Source of the DNA: JADHUC01 sp964617665
GTDB taxonomy: Bacteria; Planctomycetota; Planctomycetia; Pirellulales; Pirellulaceae
Length of the DNA stretch: 34,180 bases
Direction: 5' to 3'
Assembly: GCA_964617665.1 (NCBI GenBank)
Contig: CAZUAH010000089.1
Span: forward strand, 1-34,180
Position 1 is the stretch's first letter; each line of letters starts with the position of its first letter. Under the pieces are notes generated by a model. That model saw only the letters and a program-made list of their open reading frames with translations, had not been told where the DNA came from and ran no database searches. Shown here in pieces: positions 26,001 to 34,179 of the stretch. The translations under genes and the position numbers were made by a program.

Positions 26001-26996
26001 CTGGCGGAGCGCGGCTAGTTCGGCTCGTTGAAGCTTCTGGCGGGCATCGAATACTTGTTTGACGGTCTCAGCCAATTGTGTCTTGACTGCCGCGGCGCCA
26101 GTGCGAGCCCGTGTCCCCTTGCCGGGCAGATCTCGATATTGCTTGGCCAACTCGGCAGCCTCTCGTTCGAGTTGGAGGTACTTTTCGTGTAACGCTGCTG
26201 GTTGCGGCGGGGCACCCTCGTGCCGTTTCCCACGCATCGCACGCAAGAAATCGTCGGGGGAAGGGGGCTTGGCTTGATTGGGATACGGTTTATCGAGTCG
26301 CAGCAAGAGGGCTTCGATCTTGGCCAACTCTTCGCTTGGGCCCGTCGCGATGATCGTATTTGATCGCTGGTCGGCAGCTACCGCTACATCGCGCCATAAG
26401 GGGCTGAGCGTGGCACACATCGACTGAGCGTCTGCGTGGGCGAGATGGAAAACCTTCACTTCGCGGCTGGATTCGACTTGTCTAGCATCGGGGTCTTCCT
26501 GCCCAAACGCTTCGATTTTCTCCGCGGCCTCCTCCAGAGAATCGAAATCCACATCGCTCAACAGCCATTTTCCTGAGTTTCGAGTCAATGTGAATACGAG
26601 GCGCCCTGTGGAACGCCCGTCTGGGTCCGGCTCGGGCAGTGTGAGTCGGTGCGAGATAGCGAGCGCATTCCCCGTCGTGGAATTGGCGATAACGGTGTAG
26701 ATGTCGAGTGATTGCCCGTCCAGAAGCTGGCGAAGTGACTCGATGGTCTCGTCCGATCCGGGGCTCGTTCCCGACACGGCCAGTGCAGCAGCTTCATCGG
26801 TCTTTCCCGCCAACGCTGCAGCCGACCACGCCTCGACAGCGACGCGGACGTCTCGAAATGGTTCGAGCGATCTCCCGGTCGTAGGCTGCGGGCGTATGAC
26901 GGGAGCCGTTACCACCTTCTCTTGAGCGAGACCATGACAAACGATTACGACTAGGGTTGCCACCACCGGGATGGTCTTCTTGTGATTTCCGTTCAT
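23028..26996 (-). CDS. Large secreted protein: secretin-N, coiled coil, degenerate trypsin-like, DUF1573-like and PDZ domains
   Basis: ATG 26996 has GGAGA nine bases upstream; the product is 1,322 aa with a signal peptide at about 1-24 (ending HGLAQ). Residues about 175-235 are secretin-N-like (VFHLAHADAQSMCATL...RSNTIIATGPSEELAKIEALLLRLD). A Glu/Lys/Arg-rich coiled coil lies at about 270-355. About 900-1,080 resembles an HtrA-type trypsin fold (GAVVSPDGLIATVL, YGVALLKID, GLHVGAALVSANGHMQGIIG), but the expected His, Asp and Ser are not there. About 1,100-1,195 resembles DUF1573 (GDLGDVAPGAKVQHRLVVMNP). A PDZ domain ends the protein (LGVKLRPL...GAAAEAKLQVDDVIVGIHHW). I infer a periplasmic scaffold, not an enzyme. 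It lies 80 bp after the kinase gene, probably in one operon. Confidence 0.82.
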   Translation of the reverse strand: MNGNHKKTIPVVATLVVIVCHGLAQEKVVTAPVIRPQPTTGRSLEPFRDVRVAVEAWSAAALAGKTDEAAALAVSGTSPGSDETIESLRQLLDGQSLDIYTVIANSTTGNALAISHRLTLPEPDPDGRSTGRLVFTLTRNSGKWLLSDVDFDSLEEAAEKIEAFGQEDPDARQVESSREVKVFHLAHADAQSMCATLSPLWRDVAVAADQRSNTIIATGPSEELAKIEALLLRLDKPYPNQAKPPSPDDFLRAMRGKRHEGAPPQPAALHEKYLQLEREAAELAKQYRDLPGKGTRARTGAAAVKTQLAETVKQVFDARQKLQRAELAALRQRLARIEQQIASRERIKEEIIDRRIEDLLNPEYRWDGSEESTPRPTASAGVTQTQSLQEMTQTGDYIPADAKFVAQILFSVPHRARVTLPPDRTDAPTIELPARVNIFGSSSDGPVPFRLNNIPAHAGLELSGTIDLAPVCAQTRAFLQHNVIPIEFHNEDMDQASSGKLVTKVIYLPKPEHQEFAMAGIETIVSTRLDPGLNPITEADRRGHVLATVRLGNRVPDDPSEQTATNLDSSSPTRRKVLGVTEVQRHDNVLAATFTVDVTPPPGLQFDKLEVIFECDKEPKSWRVQIPFGFTRISPTPPAEVHPSFPFPLYERRVKLALVFPDEESAEAARTPLERLATIKAINFRNNFGMIGEPPFDVSGSHPDIGNYRFLLRLSTKPDPVYSSTSKTGTGTSSLGHTRSRPETKPDADDRFLLLEIAERRWELLQLKMHSPQAPGEKRVTPSELLSGAEELLEARLGVAQSTEAHRAALYEHIILLKKTKKIAETHVQLGIGDQTVVLELQAALLKAERQLEAEPVKDPSDAIVWIEAIMEERQADGPRESEALYMFGAVVSPDGLIATVLEKDQKREQVFEQFRTATVSSDHRASLVAYKPEYGVALLKIDATGRPFLALAAEPIAANRRLTVHALGGFGPNYASHTSTVRVSQTNHRIGETDGFFEIAAPEPFYGLHVGAALVSANGHMQGIIGRQTLPLEAVDSEGSRYDPERPKVWAVPANVIAELIREYHADSPATEPRPAPNASSATKATSTANWAANMFAEARGDLGDVAPGAKVQHRLVVMNPYVEDVRIASISPTISPSKQISVPQVTRSLLKTSEKGEIIVEVDAGQDVGVYTESLTVAFHEPFDAEFVLPLTWSVHELEPVEEELELDGAVDKFTWDVLGVKLRPLSQDALPNRRFRGGMQIIEVRKHGAAAEAKLQVDDVIVGIHHWETISLNNVVYILELSDLQPNQYESSEVKCWVLRGDETLSVTVPLRVQASTAD

Positions 26997-27076
26997 GAGC
27001 TTCTCTCCAGAATGAAACAGGGCAGAAGGGAGACAACGAAGAAGCTCCGCTTTCTCTGCTCGCTCCTGCTACTTCC

Positions 27077-28588
27077 CTACTGTTCTTGTTGGATTGATTC
27101 GTTCTCCCAAAAGCGAGCCGCCTGTTGTTCCAGGACGCCGACGTCTTGGTCCAACTGGAGGACTTGTTCGTCCACACGGTCGTCCCAGGCTGCGGACGAT
27201 GACGGAGCATCTTGAGTGGGTCGACTGCGAATATCCGGTAGATTCTGGGCTGGCTGCGGTGGCTTCGCGTTTCGCTCTTGGTCGGCTGAACGCTCGCCCA
27301 CCGAGAGAACGGTCGCTACGACAAGAACGAGACACGCGGCTGAAATGGAACCTGCCCAAGCCGCGATCCGCCACCATCGCTGATGCGGCTGCTTCACCGT
27401 ATCCGGCTCGCAAAGCGATTCCGGCAACGGGTCGACCGTCGGCTGTTGCACATGGGCAAGGCACGCTTCCAGCAGCTCTGCCGCCTCATCGGCCGATTGA
27501 AAACGCTCGGCCGGATCCTTGGCGTGCAGCTTGTTGACTACGGCCACGAGCCATTCGGGAATCTCGGGATTGACCTCGCGGATCGAACGTGGTTCGGTGT
27601 CGGTGATACGGCGCAGCATGCCGTAGCTGGTTTCGGCTCGGAACGGTGGACGGCCCGTACACATGGCGTACATGACGCTGCCCAGGCTGAACAGGTCGCT
27701 ACGCGCATCCACCGACTCGCCGCGGGCCTGTTCGGGCGACATGAACTGAGGTGTGCCGGGAACCACGCCCGTGCGGGTCAGGCTGGCATCGTCTACGGCG
27801 CGAGCTAGGCCAAAATCGGTGATCTTCACCCGCTCGACGCCGTCGGCCAGCAGGATATTGGCCGGCTTGATGTCCCGATGCACTAGCCCTTGGGCGTGTG
27901 CCGCTGTCAGCCCAACGGCGGTCTGCATCGCGATGCGCAGTATTTCGGTGACCCCAAGCGGACCGTGTTCGTTCAGTCGTTTCTGAAGCGACGGGCCGCG
28001 GACGTACGGCATCACGAAGTATGGCAGATCGGCTGCCTCCGCCACGCCATGAATGGCCACGACGTTCTCGTGCACCACAGCCGCGGCTGCCTGAGCTTCG
28101 CGAGCGAACCTTTTCCGCGCCGAGCCACTAACCGCCAAATGCGGAGCCAAAGCCTTGATCGCCACATAACGGTTCAAAGCCGCATCGAATCCCTTCAGCA
28201 CGACGCCCATCCCGCCACAGCCAATGACGCCCGATATCTCGTAGCCCCCGAACCGCCCCAACATTCTCGGATCGTCGGTGGGTGCGAGGCACTGGAGCAC
28301 CGCGTCGGCTCGCACAGCCTCGCCATCACTACTCGGCGCGTCTGAAGAACCGAGTGAGGCGGACGCGTCAGTCTGCGGATCGTCTCGCGGGCCGCCGTCG
28401 GCCGAACTGAGCGATTCGCGTATCTCCTGCCAAACGTCTGGCTCAGCGGCTCGTTTTTCCAACTCCAGCCGGCAAGCGTCGCAAGCATTCAAATGCTGCT
28501 CGAAATCCGCTTGTTCGCCGTCGCTGAGCTGATCGCCCAAAAAGTGTTCGATTCGCTCGGTATCGCAAACAGCCTGTTTCTTGTCCAT
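27077..28588 (-). CDS. Hanks-type Ser/Thr protein kinase with N-terminal zf-HC2 motif
   Basis: The 503-aa product starts with an anti-sigma-type zinc-binding motif, HLNACDAC (His32, Cys36, Cys39). The kinase domain spans about 110-380: glycine-rich loop GCGGMGVV (123-130), ATP-binding Lys145 in VAIKAL, catalytic HRDIKPANILL (His237, Asp239), DFG at 258-260, and SPE in place of APE at 284-286. A membrane helix at about 407-430 is followed by a 70-residue tail. The catalytic residues are complete, so it should be active, with the kinase cytoplasmic and only a short tail outside. Fusion of zf-HC2 to kinases is common in planctomycetes next to ECF sigma factors. It heads a probable operon with the large PDZ protein. 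Confidence 0.92.
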   Translation of the reverse strand: MDKKQAVCDTERIEHFLGDQLSDGEQADFEQHLNACDACRLELEKRAAEPDVWQEIRESLSSADGGPRDDPQTDASASLGSSDAPSSDGEAVRADAVLQCLAPTDDPRMLGRFGGYEISGVIGCGGMGVVLKGFDAALNRYVAIKALAPHLAVSGSARKRFAREAQAAAAVVHENVVAIHGVAEAADLPYFVMPYVRGPSLQKRLNEHGPLGVTEILRIAMQTAVGLTAAHAQGLVHRDIKPANILLADGVERVKITDFGLARAVDDASLTRTGVVPGTPQFMSPEQARGESVDARSDLFSLGSVMYAMCTGRPPFRAETSYGMLRRITDTEPRSIREVNPEIPEWLVAVVNKLHAKDPAERFQSADEAAELLEACLAHVQQPTVDPLPESLCEPDTVKQPHQRWWRIAAWAGSISAACLVLVVATVLSVGERSADQERNAKPPQPAQNLPDIRSRPTQDAPSSSAAWDDRVDEQVLQLDQDVGVLEQQAARFWENESIQQEQ

Positions 28589-28825
28589 CGCGATCGCCCG
28601 TTCCCTTCACCTATTTACACACCAACCGTCGCGAGATCTGACGCGATTGTCCAAGCCGAGTCGCAAAAAAGGGCAAAGCCTACGCCCCGTGCCATTGGGA
28701 AAGGACCGGAAACGGCCATATCAGTTCCTTGTTGTTGCAGTGCACGGCGGCTAGCATACGGTTATAGCACGTTTACGTCCTGGCGGAGCGAACTACCACC
28801 AACGATCAACACGGGAGATGAACCG

Positions 28826-31738
28826 ATGACGAAAAACTGTGCGATGATACTCGCCGCGTGTAGCGCATTTTATACCTTGCCTTCGCTGCGGGCAGCAGGC
28901 GATGACGCGTTGCCTTTCCAGCAAAAGGTGGAGGTCTATCGCAGCCAGGAAGGCGATATTTGCGCGTTCAGGCTACGGCTGGAACAGCCGTTTCTGGCCG
29001 AGGAGTTCGAGAAGAGCAATTACTTGCGCCTGAAATCCACTGACAAACAAGCGTATCTCATCTATCCAAAAGAAACCAAGTTTCACCAGAAGCATGCCGA
29101 GTTCTACGGGCGTCTGCGTGGCGAAGGGGACGTGACTCTGAAACTCTCGTACGAAATCGTCTCGGAAAACCCAGATGGTTCACGACGAGTCGAAGTGCGG
29201 GACGGCGACGTGAAGGTGACGATCCCTCAGACACAAGCGGGCGCGAAAGCCATATTCACGGAATGGGCTCGGCAGCAGAATCTCTACTTTGCCCATTTGC
29301 TGCGGTACTATCCCGAAGAGACGTTCTTCCAGTACTGTCTGCTGCAGTCACGAGCCCGCTATGGCGTTGCGCCGCCCGCCTTCCCAAAGCAGGCGCCCGA
29401 TAGCAACGTGCTGGAGACCAGCTTGTATCAGGTCTTCACCAAATCGCTGGCGATTCAAGAGTCGCTGCAGCGCGAGACACTGGGCAAGGGAAGCGGCGTC
29501 GGCAATCTAACGAGGCACGTCAGCAGCCTGCGCCCGCCGTCGTTGAGGTCGCTGCCTTACGAGAAGTTGCTGGAGGAGAAGCGGACACGCGACAAGATTG
29601 AACCGAAACCGCACGACATAACCAAGCTAGTGCCTGAAGACCAGTACTTCCTTCACTTCAACGCCATGCAGCCGTTGGGCGAGTTGGTCGACTTGACCTC
29701 GCATTGGGGCGATGCCGTTGTGCGACTGTTCACGCTGCGGGCACAGGACAGCCAAGTGCGTGCCAAGCTGGAAAATCAGTTGTGCATGCGGTGGAACGAT
29801 CTGATCAAGTTGTCAGCAGAACACGTGATCGGGGAAGTCGCCATCACCGGGGCAGACCCGTTCGTGCTGGAGGGCACGGACCTGACGCTGATCCTTCAAG
29901 CCAAGCAGCCCGAGGCATTCCAGAAAGCCGCTGACGGCTGGCTGGCCGAAATCCGCAAGGAATTTCCGAACTTGGTCAGCCGCGAGTTCAACTATCGCGG
30001 CCAGAAGGTGAGCGTGCACTATACGAACGATCGCATGGTAAGCGCCTTCGCGGTCACTTTCGACGATTACCATGTCTTCTCCAATTCTCACCGCGCGATT
30101 CGACGAGTCATCGACGTAGCAGTTGGCCTCTCGCCTGGACTTCAAAACGCATCGGATTATCGTTACGTGACAACGATCTTGCCTCCATCGGAAGCCGCAA
30201 ACGCCGGTTACTTCTTTGCATCCGAGGCGTTCATCAAGAGCCTGGTTGGGCCCGCGGCCAAAATCTCAGAAAAGCGGCGTCTGCAGTGCTTCAACAACCT
30301 GGTGATGCTGAACAACGCTTCGTTGTTCTACCGTCTGGAGAACGGACGATCGCCGGAATCGCTCAGCGATCTGATCGAAGGACGTTTCGTGGATCGCGAT
30401 AAGATCGTCTGCCCACACGGAGGCGGGTACGCGTTCGATGCCGAACACGACATGTGTACCTGTTCTTTGCACAACCGCCTGCGATACCTTACCCCGAACG
30501 TCGAGTTGTCGGTGCTGAACATATCAGAGCAGGAAGCAGCCGAATACGAACGCTACAAAAAGCGTTACGAATCGTTCTGGAAGACGGTATTCGACCCGTT
30601 GGCAATCCGTATTACCGTCGATTCGCATTTGAAGTTCGAGACTTGCGTACTTCCCTTCGCCAATGGAGACCTTTACCGAGGCTTACAGGGAATGGTTGAC
30701 CAAATACCACAGCCGATCGGCACCGAACGAATTGCTCCGTCGGCTGTAACCTCGTTGGTGATGGTGCCGGGCCGCGAGAACATCGCTCGATTCCTGGGCG
30801 GGATTCCTGGTTTGGCTGAAGTTTTGCAGGCGAATCCTACGCTGACCGATATGGAATGGCTGGGCGACCGATTCGGCCTGCATTTCTGTGACGGCGAGAC
30901 GATTCTGCAGATCGACGCAACTCAACTGGGATCGGCCGATCTGCCGATGATCGGCGACGTACCGTTTCCGATCCAGGCGGCCGCCAGTGCAATGCTGATG
31001 GCCGCGAACGTACCGGTCTATGTCACCGTCGACATCGAAAGCCAGGAACACGCGGCACGTTTGCTGGACCACCTTTCGCAACAGATCTTTCTGACCAAGA
31101 AAAACCTCATTGGTGGCCTGCAACTCAGCCTGGACGCCTATCGGCTGCCGGACTACAAGGGGCACGCCATCTACGCCTTTAGCGGCCAGATGTATGTGCT
31201 GAAGACGCGTCTTCATGTGGCCGTGGTCGGCGACCAATTGGTGGCGGCCACCAAGCCGGAGATTCTGCGTGAAGTGATCGACGTCAGCACGACCAAAGCG
31301 ACTCGACCGCCCACGGAAGCACACATGCTCTTGCGATTGAATCGCCGCGCGATCAAGCGTTTGTACGACGATCTACAGTTGTATTGGACCGAGAAGTCCC
31401 GGATCGCCTGCCACCGAAATATCATCTCGATCTACAACCTGTGCAAGCTGTACGACATTCCCGTGGATCAGGTCGACCAGTTGTCTGAAGCCAAGTACGG
31501 CGTACGCTACTACTGCCCCGACCACGGCGACTACTCATTCGATTCCGAACGAGATCAAGTCACTTGCAGCGTCCATGGAAACCGACAGCAATCACGGCAG
31601 AATGCCGTTGAAGGGCAGGAATCATCCTTCGTGCAGTTCATGGACAGTTTGGACGAGATCGTCGCGTCCTTGCGTTTTCGAGACGATGCGGCCATTGCCA
31701 CGATCGAAATCGTGAAAACCACAGAACCGCCGAAATAG
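28826..31738 (+). CDS. Secreted protein of unknown function with two CP..G-type Cys/His motifs
   Basis: ATG 28826 (970 aa) has GGGAG nine bases upstream. The frame is open back to 28493, but that part lies over the kinase gene. A signal peptide occupies about 1-23 (ending LRAAG). The body has mixed alpha/beta segments. Two similar motifs occur at residues about 529-549 and 897-917: CPHGGGYAFDAEHDMCTCSLH and CPDHGDYSFDSERDQVTCSVH, each followed by an acidic or polar stretch. The pattern recalls the CP.GG.Y......CS.HG motif at the end of some pseudopilin-like proteins; here it is internal and duplicated. The gene ends two bases before the stop of the opposing HAD gene. It diverges from the kinase gene over a 237-bp gap in which I find no confident promoter. 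Function unknown. Confidence 0.8.
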   Translation: MTKNCAMILAACSAFYTLPSLRAAGDDALPFQQKVEVYRSQEGDICAFRLRLEQPFLAEEFEKSNYLRLKSTDKQAYLIYPKETKFHQKHAEFYGRLRGEGDVTLKLSYEIVSENPDGSRRVEVRDGDVKVTIPQTQAGAKAIFTEWARQQNLYFAHLLRYYPEETFFQYCLLQSRARYGVAPPAFPKQAPDSNVLETSLYQVFTKSLAIQESLQRETLGKGSGVGNLTRHVSSLRPPSLRSLPYEKLLEEKRTRDKIEPKPHDITKLVPEDQYFLHFNAMQPLGELVDLTSHWGDAVVRLFTLRAQDSQVRAKLENQLCMRWNDLIKLSAEHVIGEVAITGADPFVLEGTDLTLILQAKQPEAFQKAADGWLAEIRKEFPNLVSREFNYRGQKVSVHYTNDRMVSAFAVTFDDYHVFSNSHRAIRRVIDVAVGLSPGLQNASDYRYVTTILPPSEAANAGYFFASEAFIKSLVGPAAKISEKRRLQCFNNLVMLNNASLFYRLENGRSPESLSDLIEGRFVDRDKIVCPHGGGYAFDAEHDMCTCSLHNRLRYLTPNVELSVLNISEQEAAEYERYKKRYESFWKTVFDPLAIRITVDSHLKFETCVLPFANGDLYRGLQGMVDQIPQPIGTERIAPSAVTSLVMVPGRENIARFLGGIPGLAEVLQANPTLTDMEWLGDRFGLHFCDGETILQIDATQLGSADLPMIGDVPFPIQAAASAMLMAANVPVYVTVDIESQEHAARLLDHLSQQIFLTKKNLIGGLQLSLDAYRLPDYKGHAIYAFSGQMYVLKTRLHVAVVGDQLVAATKPEILREVIDVSTTKATRPPTEAHMLLRLNRRAIKRLYDDLQLYWTEKSRIACHRNIISIYNLCKLYDIPVDQVDQLSEAKYGVRYYCPDHGDYSFDSERDQVTCSVHGNRQQSRQNAVEGQESSFVQFMDSLDEIVASLRFRDDAAIATIEIVKTTEPPK
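30410..30472 (+). repeat. CP..G...FD...C.C..H motif, copy 1
   Basis: A 21-codon unit at residues about 529-549 of the secreted 970-aa protein. Cys, Pro, Gly, Tyr, Phe-Asp, Cys-Ser and His are shared with the copy at 31514. It may bind a metal or form disulphides. Confidence 0.7.
31514..31576 (+). repeat. CP..G...FD...C.C..H motif, copy 2
   Basis: A second 21-codon unit at residues about 897-917 of the same protein, in the same frame, 368 codons after the first. Confidence 0.7.
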
Positions 31739-31740
31739 AA

Positions 31741-32565
31741 TCATACGAGCTCAAGGAACCACTGGATGGCCGCGGCCACCCCGGTGCGTTGCTCGGGGGG
31801 AATGAACTGCGACAACTGCTTCAAGTCCTGGACGCTGTCGGGCATCACCGCGGCAGCCCCAGCGCGTTCGAGCATGGGAACGTCGTTCAACGAATCGCCG
31901 ATTGCCAGGGTATTCTTGCGTTCGATGCCGTAGAACTCGATCAGCCAGTCGAGCGCAATGCCTTTGGATACCTGCGGCGATAGAAGTTCGACGTATTCGG
32001 GCATTGAACGTGTCACGTACAGTTGACCGTCCCAACGCTTCTGGTATTGCTCGAATAGCTGATCGATTCTTTTCGGCTCGTCAATTCCCAGCAACTTAAC
32101 CGGCTCGCGTCCGGCAAACTTGCGCATGTCCGGAACGACCTCGCACGTCATCTCGTTGCGCTCGCAGTAAATGCGCACCCAGTCGTTGTATGCGGTGACA
32201 TACAATTGATCGTCCAAATAGTATTGGAGGTGCAATTGGTCGCGTCTACACTGCTCGACGACTTCCTCGGCCAAGTCACTCGGTACGCAGAAACTCCGCA
32301 ATATTTCGCCATTGTTCGGCTGGCGGATAACCGCACCGTTAAAAGCCACCAGCGGGACGGAGGGCAGGCCGAGCTTGCGAGCCACGGTATCTGCTGCTAC
32401 GTAAGGCCGTCCTGTGAAGATCGTCACCGTCGCCCCATACCGGATCGCATGCTCGATGGCTTCGACATTTTCGGCCGAGACGGAGTTGTCAGGTGCCATT
32501 AACGTGCCATCAAGGTCGACGGCGATCAGTCGGTGTGGCCTCTTTTCAGGTTGATCTGTGGTCAT
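31741..32565 (-). CDS. Cof-type HAD-family phosphatase
   Basis: The 274-aa length fits the Cof/HAD-IIB family. Motif I is DLDGTLM (nucleophile Asp17, Asp19). Motif II is FTGRP. The cap domain lies between about 85 and 190. Motif IV is GDSLNDVPML (Asp224, Asp228), with Lys in KGIALDWL as motif III. These enzymes hydrolyse sugar phosphates, nucleotides or other small phosphomonoesters using Mg2+; the substrate cannot be read from sequence. It follows the oxidoreductase gene by 12 bp, on the same strand, so the two are likely one transcript. No clear ribosome-binding site precedes ATG 32565, suggesting coupled translation. Confidence 0.92.
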   Translation of the reverse strand: MTTDQPEKRPHRLIAVDLDGTLMAPDNSVSAENVEAIEHAIRYGATVTIFTGRPYVAADTVARKLGLPSVPLVAFNGAVIRQPNNGEILRSFCVPSDLAEEVVEQCRRDQLHLQYYLDDQLYVTAYNDWVRIYCERNEMTCEVVPDMRKFAGREPVKLLGIDEPKRIDQLFEQYQKRWDGQLYVTRSMPEYVELLSPQVSKGIALDWLIEFYGIERKNTLAIGDSLNDVPMLERAGAAAVMPDSVQDLKQLSQFIPPEQRTGVAAAIQWFLELV

Positions 32566-32577
32566 ATTGTTAACGAT

Positions 32578-33822
32578 CTATAGTACCTTGGTCACGCCTG
32601 GTATGGCTACGGGATAGGCGCCGTCGGCGTCGGGCGATATAGGTGCTTCGGCGTCCCAAGCCAAACGTTCCGGCAATAGGCTGATTCTCGACTCTAATGC
32701 GTCTTGCCGGCGGATTTGTTGGCCCGAGTAGGCGGCCATGCGTCCCATGATGGCGGTCAATGTGCTCATAGCGCCATAAACCGCCTCGTTGTGCGGCTTG
32801 TCGTTTCGCACGGCGTCGAACAACTCGTCGTGTTCGACCTGGTACGGGTTGGGGCTGCGTTCTCGCAACTGCCATTCGTTCTTGCCCTCGATGATCCCTT
32901 TTCCGATGTGCGCGTGCCCTTCGGGCCCGAATGCGTGGTGGGCGATCGAGTTCCAGCAGCCACGGATGTGCCGGTTTTGGCTGAACATCTTGCTGCCGTC
33001 TTCGTACGTATACTCTATGGCGAAATGATCGTAGATCTGGCCGTAGTCGTTGCCGGTGCGGACTTCCCGGCCGCCTTGGCCCTGAGCCATGACTGGATAG
33101 TCGCCCTTGGCCCAATTGCACACGTCCAGCATGTGTACGCTCTGTTCGACAATGAAGTCGCCGCTGAGCCAAGTGAAGTAGTACCAGTGTCCGACTTGAT
33201 ACTGCATTTCGGTCATCTCGGGCGTGCGTTTCAAATACTTGCCTGTGCCGGACCGGTTGCTGTAAGCCTGCAATAGTTCGACGCGGCCGATTGCGCCGTC
33301 GTGGATCCGCTTGATCGTCTCCTGATAGACACGATCGTGACGCCGATGCAATCCCACGCCAACTTTCAGCCGCTTGCGATCCGCCTCGGCGCCGGCAGCC
33401 AACACCTGACGGATGCCGGGCGAATCGACGGCCACGGGCTTCTCCATGAACACGTGCTTGCCCTGTTTGACGGCGTACTCGAATTGCATGGGGCGAAAGC
33501 CGGGAGGCGTTGTCAGCAGCACCAAGTCCACGCCGCTGTCGATGGCCTTGCCGTAGGCGTCCAAGCCGACGAAGCGACGTTCGGGTGGAACGTCGATCCG
33601 AGGCGTCAGCCCCTCGGCTGTGCCGCGGCTGACCTTGGCGCCTTTCAGAAGCAGTTCAAGGCTGCGCTCCAGCCGATCTTCAAAAGCATCGGCCATCGCC
33701 CACAGTCTGACCGGCCCGGCCGTGTTCAACGCTTGAGCCACCGCCCCAGTGCCTCGGCCTCCGCACCCGATCAACGCTATCTTGATCTCGTCGCTTCCCG
33801 CCACATGTACGTTCGTATTCAT
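32578..33822 (-). CDS. Gfo/Idh/MocA-family oxidoreductase
   Basis: ATG 33822 (414 aa) has GAGG ten bases upstream. An in-frame start at 33870 adds 16 residues with no obvious role. The N-terminal Rossmann fold is IKIALIGCGGRGTG (about 13-26), binding NAD(P). EKP at 127-129 (GKHVFMEKPVAVDSPGI) holds the catalytic Lys and binds the nicotinamide. The C-terminal domain has HMLDVCNWAKGDYPVMAQGQGG and an active-site-type His. The family oxidises or reduces sugars, inositols and related compounds. Many planctomycete members carry a Tat signal; I see none, so this one is probably cytoplasmic. Substrate unknown. Confidence 0.92.
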   Translation of the reverse strand: MNTNVHVAGSDEIKIALIGCGGRGTGAVAQALNTAGPVRLWAMADAFEDRLERSLELLLKGAKVSRGTAEGLTPRIDVPPERRFVGLDAYGKAIDSGVDLVLLTTPPGFRPMQFEYAVKQGKHVFMEKPVAVDSPGIRQVLAAGAEADRKRLKVGVGLHRRHDRVYQETIKRIHDGAIGRVELLQAYSNRSGTGKYLKRTPEMTEMQYQVGHWYYFTWLSGDFIVEQSVHMLDVCNWAKGDYPVMAQGQGGREVRTGNDYGQIYDHFAIEYTYEDGSKMFSQNRHIRGCWNSIAHHAFGPEGHAHIGKGIIEGKNEWQLRERSPNPYQVEHDELFDAVRNDKPHNEAVYGAMSTLTAIMGRMAAYSGQQIRRQDALESRISLLPERLAWDAEAPISPDADGAYPVAIPGVTKVL

Positions 33823-33921
33823 GGTTCTGCCTCGGCCCAAACAAGTAATCGCGAGGTACCTATTGAACACTAGGCGAGCTGGGCTCGCAACTCCGCACGG
33901 CAGCGACGCCGTGTTGGTACA

Positions 33922-33951
33922 TTGTCGCGAAGGCGGTCATCCGGCTATACT
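33922..33951 (+). promoter_or_regulatory. Possible promoter of the right-edge sigma gene
   Basis: TTGTCG (33922-33927) and TATACT (33946-33951) are spaced by 18 bases. Transcription would start about 30 bases before GTG 33988. A small hairpin (CACGGC/GCCGTG, 33896-33913) lies just upstream. The spacing is acceptable and the -35 is moderate. Confidence 0.4.
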
Positions 33952-33987
33952 GGATGTGCTCGACTCACTTCCCAGGAGCCGCAGTCC

Positions 33988-34179
33988 GTGGCCAGCGAAG
34001 TTACTCAGATCCTGTCCGCCGTTGAAGATGGCGATCCCATCGCGGCCGAGAAACTCTTGCCGCTGGTCTATGCGGAGTTGCGGAAGTTGGCGGCGCGGAT
34101 GTTGTCGCAGGAGCGACCGGGGCAGACTCTCGGGGGCGCCAAACTTGCTCTTTCCTGGTTAACTGAGCTGGTTTTGTGA
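33988..34179 (+). CDS. ECF sigma factor, N-terminal part (truncated or disrupted)
   Basis: GTG 33988 has AGGAG ten bases upstream; an earlier in-frame start at 33922 lies in non-family sequence. The first 48 residues match the planctomycete ECF group that I know as TIGR02999-like: VTQILSAVEDGDPIAAEKLL, then LVYAELRKLAARMLSQERPGQTL. Members continue with a QATALVHEAYLRL-type helix. Here the similarity stops at about 34131 and the frame runs on as GGAKLALSWLTELVL to TGA 34177-34179. Regions 2.2 to 4 are missing, so this product could not work as a sigma factor. The gene may be interrupted by an inserted element, or the window end may be a faulty join. Confidence 0.7.
   Translation: MASEVTQILSAVEDGDPIAAEKLLPLVYAELRKLAARMLSQERPGQTLGGAKLALSWLTELVL

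Noticed and set aside
28589..28825. Possible divergent promoters for the kinase and the 970-aa protein
   Set aside because: Only weak -10-like strings with bad spacing were found, so no promoter is listed.
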